Assembly: GCA_030526885.1 (NCBI GenBank)
Contig: JAUNBV010000002.1
Span: 11,783 to 32,707 of the forward strand
Reading direction: 5' to 3'
From: Syntrophomonadaceae bacterium
GTDB taxonomy: Bacteria > Bacillota > Syntrophomonadia > Syntrophomonadales > Syntrophomonadaceae
Length of the DNA stretch: 20,925 nucleotides
Position numbers and translations under genes: made by a program. Below the pieces are notes generated by a model, which was not told where the DNA came from, searched no databases, and saw only the letters and a list, made by a program, of their open reading frames with translations. This document shows, piece by piece, positions 15,686 to 20,925 of this stretch; position 1 is the first letter of the stretch, and each line of letters begins with the position of its first letter.

Positions 15686-16438
15686 ATGAAAGTATTTTTC
15701 TTTTCCAAACGCACCTTGTTTATGCTGGCGTTGCTGTTGGGGCTGGCGGTTTTAGGGGTAATGGTGGCGGATATGATGCGGCCCGCGCTGGAAACCACCG
15801 CCGAGGCGGGCGCGCCATATTATCAGGGCAACAGCGGCGATAAGGCGGTGGCGCTCACCGTAAATGTGGACTGGGGAGAGGAATGCATCCCCGAAATGCT
15901 GGATATCTTTGCCGAACAAAAAGTAAAGGTAAGCTTTTTCCCCACCGGGCAGTGGGCGGAGAAAAACCCCGAGCTGTTGAAAGAGATGAACACCGCCGGC
16001 CACAGTATTCAGAATCATGGCTATAAGCATGTGCACTGTGATCAGCTTTCCTGCGCCCAGGTGAAGGAACAGATATTAAAGGGCCAGGAGATAATCGCGG
16101 ACATAACCGGGGAAACCCCGAAATATTTCGCGTCCCCCTACGGCGAACACGCGGACCAGGTGGTACAGGCGGCGGAGGAACTGGATTACTGCTTCATCAT
16201 GTGGTCACTGGACACCATCGATTGGCAGCGCCCGTCGCCGGCTACCATCAACCAGCGCATATTGAGCCGCGCGCACAACGACGCCATCATCCTGATGCAT
16301 CCGGTAAAGGAAACCGTGCAGGCGTTGCCGGATATGATAAAGGGGCTGAAAGAACAGGGCTATGATTTTTATACCATTGATCGGCTGTTGGTCACCGACG
16401 CCGCGCAGCTTGAAGGCGGAGGGCTTCCTTCGTCGTAA
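15686..16438 (+). CDS. ylxY: YlxY-like polysaccharide deacetylase-fold protein (NodB/CE4), catalytic motifs altered
   Basis: The product is about 250 residues with a signal-anchor helix at about 9-30 (RTLFMLALLLGLAVLGVMV) and an extracytoplasmic NodB-homology domain. It most resembles the YlxY/PdaB group, and its position just before an M16 protease gene matches ylxY-mlpA-ymxH of B. subtilis. Active deacetylases have a TFDDG-like motif 1; here it reads ALTVNVDWGEE, with Asn60 at the usual first-Asp place and Asp62 two residues on. Motif 2 is kept (GHSIQNH, His106 and His111), motif 3 reads FASPYGEH with no Arg, and the late His is kept (ILMHP, His205). It may be weakly active or non-catalytic. 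The ATG at 15686 is preferred; a TTG at 15656 and an ATG at 15659 are in frame upstream. A role in spore or vegetative wall modification is inferred. Confidence 0.85.
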   Translation: MKVFFFSKRTLFMLALLLGLAVLGVMVADMMRPALETTAEAGAPYYQGNSGDKAVALTVNVDWGEECIPEMLDIFAEQKVKVSFFPTGQWAEKNPELLKEMNTAGHSIQNHGYKHVHCDQLSCAQVKEQILKGQEIIADITGETPKYFASPYGEHADQVVQAAEELDYCFIMWSLDTIDWQRPSPATINQRILSRAHNDAIILMHPVKETVQALPDMIKGLKEQGYDFYTIDRLLVTDAAQLEGGGLPSS

Positions 16439-16442
16439 AAGT

Positions 16443-16471
16443 TTGCTGAAAACCCGAAACATCGTTATACT
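16443..16471 (+). promoter_or_regulatory. Possible sigma-A-type promoter before the M16 protease gene
   Basis: TTGCTG at 16443-16448 (three of six) and TATACT at 16466-16471 (five of six) are 17 nt apart, just after the ylxY-like stop codon. The predicted start is near 16478, about 29 nt before the ATG at 16507. It could drive the protease, dut and ymxH separately from the gene upstream. Confidence 0.4.
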
Positions 16472-16506
16472 ATATTGTGTAGGTATAAAATGTATCGGAG
16501 GAATTG

Positions 16507-17784
16507 ATGTTGGTTCATGTTTGGCAGTTGGAAAACGGGGCGAAGCTGGTGGCGGAGCCTATCGCGGGGCTGCATTCCGCCGCGGTGGGGGTATATATCC
16601 GCGTGGGGTCGCGCCATGAGGATGAAATTATGGCCGGTTCCAGCCATTTTGTGGAGCATATGCTGTTTAAGGGCACCCACCGCCTGAGCGCGCGTGACAT
16701 AGCGGAGAGATTTGAGGCCATGGGCGGGCAGCTCAATGCTTTTACCTCCAGGGAGCATACCTGTGTTTACGCGCGGGTGCTGGACGAGGATATTGACGCG
16801 GCCACGGAAATAATTTTTGATATGCTGTTTAATTCCTGTTTCGCGGAGCGGGATTTTGCCACGGAGCGCGAGGTGGTGCTGGAGGAAATCAGCATGTATG
16901 AGGATACTCCCGATGATTTGATCCATGATGTGTTTGCCTCCGCTATGTGGCAGGGGCAGCCGATGGGCATCCCCATACTGGGAACCCGCGACAATCTGGA
17001 GGCGATGAGCCGGGATATGTTGTTTGCCTATTACCGGCAGCACTATCATCCGTCGCAGATGGTGATCGCGGTCGCGGGCAATGTGGAGCCGGAGCGCATC
17101 CGGGAGCGGATGGAGCGCCTGGGAGAGGGCCGGGGTGCGGCGCCCCAGCAAACGGAAATAGCGGCGGCCCAAGCGGCAGAGCCCTTTATCCGCACGGTGG
17201 AAAAGGACACCGAGCAGGTCCAGCTGTGTATCGGGCTGCCCGGTATTTGCTGGCATGATACGGAGCGCTATGCGCAAAACCTGTTCAACAGCATTTTTGG
17301 CGGCGGCATGAGCTCACGCCTGTTTCAACGCCTGCGCGAGGAAATGGGACTGGCTTATTCCGTGCATTCCTATACCAATATGTATTCCGATACCGGCATG
17401 TTCGGGGTGTACGCCGGCACCGGCCCGGGCAAGCTGACGGCTTTGCTGGAGGCGTTAAAGGACGAGCTTAGCCTTTTGGAGCAAAACGGTATCGGCGCGG
17501 AAGAACTGGCGCGGGCCAAAAAGCTGATGAAGACCAGCGTTTACCTGGGGCTGGAGAGCGTGATGAACCGTATGACCCGCCTCGCGCGCGGCATCCTGAT
17601 GTATGATGAGGTGACTCCGGTAGAGGAGGTCATAGCCCGCTATGAGGCAGTGACGCCGGAGCGCCTGCAACAGTATATACATCGCCTCTTGGGGCTTCAG
17701 CCCCTGTCGCTGGCCGCCATCGGCCCCGCCGAGGTAATGCCGGGCCTGATCGATGAGTTCGGCCGGTTATACCGGGAAGATTAG
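16507..17784 (+). CDS. mlpA: M16 family zinc peptidase (MlpA/YmxG-like)
   Basis: This is a processing-peptidase-like M16 metalloprotease of about 425 residues. The inverted zinc motif HFVEH is at about residues 47-51, and the third ligand region EREVVLEEISMYED begins near residue 120. The second half carries GGGMSSRLFQRLREEMGLAY followed by SVHSY, with the Arg/Tyr substrate-binding region. One polypeptide holds both M16 domains, as in the bacterial MPP-beta-like forms that act as cytoplasmic homodimers. The ATG at 16507 follows GGAGG (16497-16501) by 5 nt; a TTG at 16504 is in frame. Its place between the YlxY-like gene and ymxH matches mlpA (ymxG) of B. subtilis. The physiological substrate is not known from sequence. 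The active site looks intact. Confidence 0.92.
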   Translation: MLVHVWQLENGAKLVAEPIAGLHSAAVGVYIRVGSRHEDEIMAGSSHFVEHMLFKGTHRLSARDIAERFEAMGGQLNAFTSREHTCVYARVLDEDIDAATEIIFDMLFNSCFAERDFATEREVVLEEISMYEDTPDDLIHDVFASAMWQGQPMGIPILGTRDNLEAMSRDMLFAYYRQHYHPSQMVIAVAGNVEPERIRERMERLGEGRGAAPQQTEIAAAQAAEPFIRTVEKDTEQVQLCIGLPGICWHDTERYAQNLFNSIFGGGMSSRLFQRLREEMGLAYSVHSYTNMYSDTGMFGVYAGTGPGKLTALLEALKDELSLLEQNGIGAEELARAKKLMKTSVYLGLESVMNRMTRLARGILMYDEVTPVEEVIARYEAVTPERLQQYIHRLLGLQPLSLAAIGPAEVMPGLIDEFGRLYRED

Positions 17785-17857
17785 CTATTGAAGGCCAATC
17801 GGCGGCGGGAGTGAGGCCCTCAAGCGGTGAGGAGCTTAGACAGGGGAGGACTCTGAT

Positions 17858-18298
17858 ATGATAAAAGTATTGGTTCAACGGCTGCATTCGCCTGATTTGC
17901 CCTTGCCCCAGTATATGACGCCCGGCGCGGCGGGGGTGGATATTTACGCGGCCAATGACGAGGCTGTGGTTTTGGTGCCCGGCGCGCGGGCGCTGATACC
18001 AACCGGGCTGGCGATTGCGCTGCCTCCGGGCTATGAGGCTCAAATCCGTCCCCGCAGCGGGCTGGCCCTGCGTCATGGCATTACCCTGCTCAATACGCCC
18101 GGCACCATCGATTCCGATTACCGCGGCGAAATAAAAATTATCGTGATAAATCTGGGACAGGATGAATATATTTTGACCAGAGGAGAGCGCATCGCCCAGA
18201 TGGTTTTGAGCCGGGTGGAACAGGCCGATTTTGCAGTAACGGAGTCGTTGGACGGGACGAAGCGCGGCAGCGGCGGTTTCGGCCATACCGGAGTCTGA
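17858..18298 (+). CDS. dut: dUTP diphosphatase (trimeric dUTPase)
   Basis: dUTPase hydrolyses dUTP to dUMP and pyrophosphate, keeping uracil out of DNA and supplying the dTMP precursor. The 146-residue product is the standard trimeric length and shows all five motifs in order: I AAGVDIYA (about 24-31), II PRSGLA (65-70), III GTIDSDYRGEI with the catalytic-water Asp (82-92), IV RGERIAQMVL (108-117), and V RGSGGFGHTG (136-145), whose Phe stacks on the uracil. The start ATG follows GGGGAGGA at normal spacing. It lies 73 nt after the M16 gene and 57 nt before ymxH, so the three may be one operon. In Clostridia dut is often found in this neighbourhood. Confidence 0.97.
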   Translation: MIKVLVQRLHSPDLPLPQYMTPGAAGVDIYAANDEAVVLVPGARALIPTGLAIALPPGYEAQIRPRSGLALRHGITLLNTPGTIDSDYRGEIKIIVINLGQDEYILTRGERIAQMVLSRVEQADFAVTESLDGTKRGSGGFGHTGV

Positions 18299-18355
18299 AA
18301 CGCTTCGCGGGTTATAAGCTTCCTCGTTATTTAAATTGTACGGGGAGGTTTTTTT

Positions 18356-18625
18356 ATGCGCATACATGAGCTGGAAGGCAAGGAAATCGTTAATATTTAC
18401 GACGGAGTGCATATGGGGACGGTGGGCGAAAGCGATCTCAATATCGATATAACCAGTGGGGAAATACTCTCCATAGTCATGCCCAACCGCGGCAACGCCA
18501 TCAACTTTTGGGCCGACCGGCAGAAGATGGTGATTCCCTGGGAAGCCATTAAAAAAATCGGCCGCGAAGTGATTGTGATAGATTTGGACCAGAGCCATAT
18601 GCGGCTAAAGAATAATTCCTACTAG
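18356..18625 (+). CDS. ymxH: YlmC/YmxH family PRC-barrel sporulation protein
   Basis: This 89-residue protein has a single PRC-barrel domain: MRIHELEGKEIVNIYDGVHM, then GTVGESDLNIDITSGEILSI, a loop with NRGNAINFWADRQKMVIPW, and a closing strand EVIVIDL. This layout matches the YlmC/YmxH family, small proteins largely confined to spore-forming Firmicutes. In B. subtilis ymxH lies next to mlpA and the dipicolinate genes; the molecular role is not established. GGGGAGG precedes the ATG. The gene ends the plus-strand block; beyond it is a hairpin and a convergent CoA transferase gene. The spoVF (dipicolinate synthase) genes that follow in B. subtilis are not here. Confidence 0.9.
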   Translation: MRIHELEGKEIVNIYDGVHMGTVGESDLNIDITSGEILSIVMPNRGNAINFWADRQKMVIPWEAIKKIGREVIVIDLDQSHMRLKNNSY

Positions 18626-18638
18626 GAGCGTTATGTTT

Positions 18639-18659
18639 GGCCCGTGACCGGCACGGGCC
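18639..18659. terminator. Hairpin between convergent ymxH and CoA transferase copy 2
   Basis: GGCCCGTG at 18639-18646 pairs with CACGGGCC at 18652-18659 across a 5-nt loop, an 8-bp GC-rich stem placed between two convergent genes. Neither side carries a real T tract, so it is a terminator-like structure at best, not a clear intrinsic terminator. Confidence 0.45.
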
Positions 18660-18690
18660 CCTTAACTGACCACTTGGGAAGCGCCGCCTT

Positions 18691-20052
18691 CTAAGCGTCC
18701 TGTTTATTGGTCCGGCGCCAAATATTTAATTGCTGCGCCTGCTTGATCAGCTCATCGCGAAAGGCGGGGTGGGACAGCCTTACCAGTTCCTCGGCGCGGT
18801 GCCAGGTGGGCTTGCCCTTGAGCTGGGTGATGCCGTACTCGGTGACTACGTAATCGATGAGGGTGCGCGGGGTGGTGACGATGCCGCCGCCCGGAACCGT
18901 GGGCACGATACGGGAATGCAGGATGCCCATGCGGTCCTGAAAAGAGCTGCTAAGGCACAGGAAACTCTTGCCGCCCTTGGATTTCCACGCCCCGGTGATG
19001 AAATCCACCTGTCCGCCGGTACCGGAAATCTGGCGCGGCCCGGCGCTTTCTGAGCAGGCCTGGCTATACAGATCCATCATCACCGTGCTGTTGATGGAGA
19101 TGAAATTGTCATTGCGGCCGATGACGTTCACATCGTTGGTGAACCGCCCGCATTGGCTGGCCATCAGCGGGTTTTCGGCCATGAAGTCATAGCTCTCCTG
19201 CGAGGCCAGGGCAAAGGTAAAGGTTATCTTACAGCGATCGGTAGCCTTATAGCGCCCGGTGACCAGCCCCGAATCGGACAGCGTCACCATGGAATCCACG
19301 AACATCTCCGTATGTATCCCCAGGTCCTTTAAGTCGGATTTCACCAGCAGTTCGCCTACGGTATTAGGAATGCCTCCGATGCCTAATTGCAGGCAGGCGC
19401 GGTCGGGTATGAGCTCCACGATGTATTCCGCCATCTTCTTTTCCGCCGGGCTGGCCGCCAGCGGAGGAGGCAGCGTTTTCAAAGGCGGGTTGCTGCTCTC
19501 GATAACATAGTCCACCATGGATATATGTACCGCGTCCTCGGAGCCCCCCGGCACCCGGGGCATATTTTCGTTTACCTCCAAAATCACCATTTTATTAGCG
19601 GAAAGGCATGATTCCAGGCTATTCACATTGGTGAGGCCAAACGAGAACCAGCCGTGCCGGTCCATCGGGCTGACCTTTTGTACATAGATGTCATAAGGAA
19701 AAAGGTCGCTGCCGATCATATCCTGCAACTGCCCGAACTGACAGGGGTTATAAAATATCATCCCCCGGTCGGCCAACTGGCGCTCGGTGATATCGAAAAA
19801 CCAGCTGTTGGAAGTGAAATGCTCGCCGCTGGGATCGGCAAAAGCGGAATTATCGCTTACCGTATTACCGGAACATTGCGTAACCTGCACGTCAAATAAT
19901 TCATCCCGGCGTTTGGCCAGCTCCATATCAAAATCATACGGCCTGCCCAGAAACACCCCGTAGAGGATATGGTCCCCGGACTGCACCAAAGCCGCCGCTT
20001 TTTCAGCGCTTATCAGCTTGCGCCGGTATTCCTGCAGGTATGTGTTGCTCAC
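18691..20052 (-). CDS. Acetyl-CoA hydrolase/transferase family acyl-CoA:CoA transferase (copy 2)
   Basis: This 454-residue protein is a paralogue of the transferase at 14089-15468, with the same order of motifs: SPMDRHGWFSFGLTNVNS (about 128-145), LEVNENMPRVPGG, the CoA-binding LQLGIGGIPNTVGELL (about 221-236), the probable catalytic Glu in LGIHTEMFVDSM (E249), SGTGGQVDFITGAWKSKGG, VTEYGITQLKG and HPAFRDELI. It transfers CoA between acyl-CoA and free acid; the substrate pair is not readable by eye. I choose the GTG at 20052 because on the minus strand GGGAGG lies 8 nt upstream and the protein then aligns with copy 1. The frame is open to an ATG at 20124, but those 24 residues lie ahead of that site. 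The two copies are clearly diverged, so this is an old duplication or separate acquisition. Confidence 0.92.
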   Translation of the reverse strand: MSNTYLQEYRRKLISAEKAAALVQSGDHILYGVFLGRPYDFDMELAKRRDELFDVQVTQCSGNTVSDNSAFADPSGEHFTSNSWFFDITERQLADRGMIFYNPCQFGQLQDMIGSDLFPYDIYVQKVSPMDRHGWFSFGLTNVNSLESCLSANKMVILEVNENMPRVPGGSEDAVHISMVDYVIESSNPPLKTLPPPLAASPAEKKMAEYIVELIPDRACLQLGIGGIPNTVGELLVKSDLKDLGIHTEMFVDSMVTLSDSGLVTGRYKATDRCKITFTFALASQESYDFMAENPLMASQCGRFTNDVNVIGRNDNFISINSTVMMDLYSQACSESAGPRQISGTGGQVDFITGAWKSKGGKSFLCLSSSFQDRMGILHSRIVPTVPGGGIVTTPRTLIDYVVTEYGITQLKGKPTWHRAEELVRLSHPAFRDELIKQAQQLNIWRRTNKQDA

Positions 20053-20130
20053 CTTGAGCACCTCCCGAAAACTTTTATATAATGGCAAACTAATTAATTT
20101 TAACACAATATCAATAATATACAAACTATT

Positions 20131-20158
20131 TTGCGGACCGCCGTTTTTCGGCTATAAT
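20131..20158 (+). promoter_or_regulatory. Promoter of lspA
   Basis: TTGCGG at 20131-20136 and a perfect TATAAT at 20153-20158 are separated by 16 nt, giving a start near 20165 and a leader of about 30 nt before the ATG at 20195. A second TATAAT at 20078-20083 with TTGAGC 18 nt upstream is a weaker alternative farther away. Confidence 0.6.
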
Positions 20159-20194
20159 GGTGAGCATGGACTAAAAGCAACGAAGGAGCAGGTA

Positions 20195-20665
20195 ATGCAC
20201 TACTGGATAGTTTTGGTCATCACGCTGATACTGGACCGCTGGAGCAAGCATCTGATCATGGCGAGATATGAGCTGGGCGAGGGGCTGCCGCTGCTCGGCG
20301 AATGGCTCAGTATCCTAAGGGTACATAACGAGGGAGCCGCTTTCAGCATTTTGCAGGGGCGCACCACGCTGTTCTTTGTGGTGGGCGCGCTGGTACTGGC
20401 GGCGTGCGTTTATTACAATCAACGCTGTGAACCGTCTCGCCTGGAGCAGTTTGCGCTGGGACTGGTGTGCGGCGGCGCGGTAGGCAATCTCATTGACCGC
20501 GCTTTGTACGGCGGGGTGGTGGATTTTATAAGCGTGGGCTGGTGGCCGGTGTTCAACGTGGCGGACAGCGCCATCGTGGTGGGCGCGTTGCTGATCGCCG
20601 TCTTCGCGCTGCGGGATATGGCGGGCGAAAACCGCCGGCAGGAAGAAGCTACAAAACAGGAGTGA
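20195..20665 (+). CDS. lspA: Lipoprotein signal peptidase LspA (signal peptidase II)
   Basis: LspA is the integral membrane aspartic protease that removes the signal peptide of prolipoproteins after lipidation. The product is about 156 residues with four predicted helices: about 4-14, 57-75, 86-100 and 120-137. It begins MHYWIVLVITLILDRWSKHL with the conserved early Asp, has HNEGAAFSIL (about 44-53), and the catalytic pair is in GNLIDRALYGGVVDF (Asp101) and FNVADSAIVVG (Asp124). The ATG at 20195 follows AAGGAG (20183-20188) by 6 nt; the frame is open back to 20018, but that part runs through the promoter and the divergent gene. The next gene overlaps its stop as GTGA, so lspA and rluD are probably translationally coupled, as in many Firmicutes. 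Confidence 0.96.
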   Translation: MHYWIVLVITLILDRWSKHLIMARYELGEGLPLLGEWLSILRVHNEGAAFSILQGRTTLFFVVGALVLAACVYYNQRCEPSRLEQFALGLVCGGAVGNLIDRALYGGVVDFISVGWWPVFNVADSAIVVGALLIAVFALRDMAGENRRQEEATKQE

Positions 20666-20925
20666 GCGGCATCGACCAGGGAATACAGCATATGCTGATC
20701 GACGAAGAGAATGAAGGGGAGCGGCTGGACAGCGTGCTGGCCGAGGAGCTGGAGGGGGTGTCGCGCACCTTGGTCCAGGGCCTGATAAAAGAGGGGCGGG
20801 TGCGGCTCAACGGGCAGCCGGCCAAGGCTTCCGCGCGCTTGAAAGGCGGGGATATAATCGCGGTGGAATTGCCGCCGCCGCAGGAGCTCAGGCTGCTGCC
20901 GGAGGATATCCCGCTTGACATTATA
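20662..20925 (+). CDS. rluD: RluD-family 23S rRNA pseudouridine synthase (5' part)
   Basis: This gene runs off the right edge; 88 codons are present. RluA/RluD-family enzymes convert specific uridines of 23S rRNA to pseudouridine. What is visible is the N-terminal S4 RNA-binding domain: DEENEGERLDSVLAEELEG, SRTLVQGLIKEGRVRLNG, and KGGDIIAVELPPP, then LRLLPEDIPLDII leading into the catalytic domain. The catalytic Asp motif (HRLD-type) lies beyond the window. I use the GTG at 20662, which overlaps the lspA stop; an ATG at 20692 with AGGGAA 8 nt upstream is an equally good start. Position after lspA matches ylyB of B. subtilis, the expected RluD-like member. Confidence 0.88.
   Translation, partial: MSGIDQGIQHMLIDEENEGERLDSVLAEELEGVSRTLVQGLIKEGRVRLNGQPAKASARLKGGDIIAVELPPPQELRLLPEDIPLDII

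Noticed and set aside
20018..20194. Upstream extension of the lspA frame
   Set aside because: It runs through the divergent CoA transferase start and the lspA promoter; the ATG at 20195 has a good ribosome-binding site and fits the family N-terminus.
1..20925. CRISPR arrays, insertion sequences, tRNA or rRNA genes, prophage genes
   Set aside because: No regularly spaced repeats, transposase motifs, terminal inverted repeats or RNA gene patterns were seen on either strand; the window is densely filled with recognisable chromosomal genes.

Overview
The window is an ordinary-looking chromosomal stretch from an endospore-forming Clostridia-type Firmicute of fairly high GC. The evidence is a peptidoglycan/division (dcw) cluster running directly into the sporulation pair spoIIGA-sigE, followed by a ylxY-mlpA-dut-ymxH block and then lspA-rluD. 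One acyl-CoA synthetase and two family-1 type acyl-CoA:CoA transferases lie among these genes. That suggests an anaerobe metabolising fatty acids or short-chain acids, possibly a Syntrophomonas-like organism; this last step is inference.

Layout. (1) Positions 1-9951, all on the plus strand: mraY (3' part), murD, ftsW/spoVE (broken by a frameshift), murG, murC, murA, ftsQ/divIB, a DUF881 gene, a small basic membrane protein gene and ftsZ, closed by a strong terminator at 9993-10018. murB and ftsA, often found in such clusters, are absent from this stretch. (2) 10099-11720: spoIIGA and sigE, the membrane protease and the pro-sigma factor it activates in the mother cell, ended by a hairpin terminator. 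sigG, often the next gene, is not there. (3) 12001-13965: a long-chain acyl-CoA synthetase behind an AT-rich promoter region with repeated TGACG half-sites. It converges on a minus-strand CoA transferase (14089-15468), with a perfect 16-bp bidirectional terminator between them. (4) 15686-18625: a YlxY-like NodB-fold protein, an M16 zinc protease, dUTPase and a YmxH/YlmC PRC-barrel protein, on the plus strand. (5) 18691-20052: a second, paralogous CoA transferase on the minus strand. (6) 20195-end: lspA and the start of an RluD-type pseudouridine synthase gene.

How the genes work together. MurA, MurC, MurD, MraY and MurG cover the first committed step, two amino-acid ligations, lipid I and lipid II of peptidoglycan synthesis. 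FtsW/SpoVE, FtsQ and FtsZ use lipid II at the septum. SpoIIGA and SigE then switch the mother cell on after asymmetric septation. The acyl-CoA synthetase and the transferases activate carboxylic acids to CoA esters.

The clearest anomaly is the ftsW frameshift at about 2349-2355. I found no convincing undescribed system, mobile element, CRISPR array or RNA gene. The other points worth checking are a possibly leaderless spoIIGA, an operator-like TGACG cluster before the acyl-CoA synthetase, the two transferases bracketing a sporulation/housekeeping block, and the degraded catalytic motifs of the YlxY-like protein.
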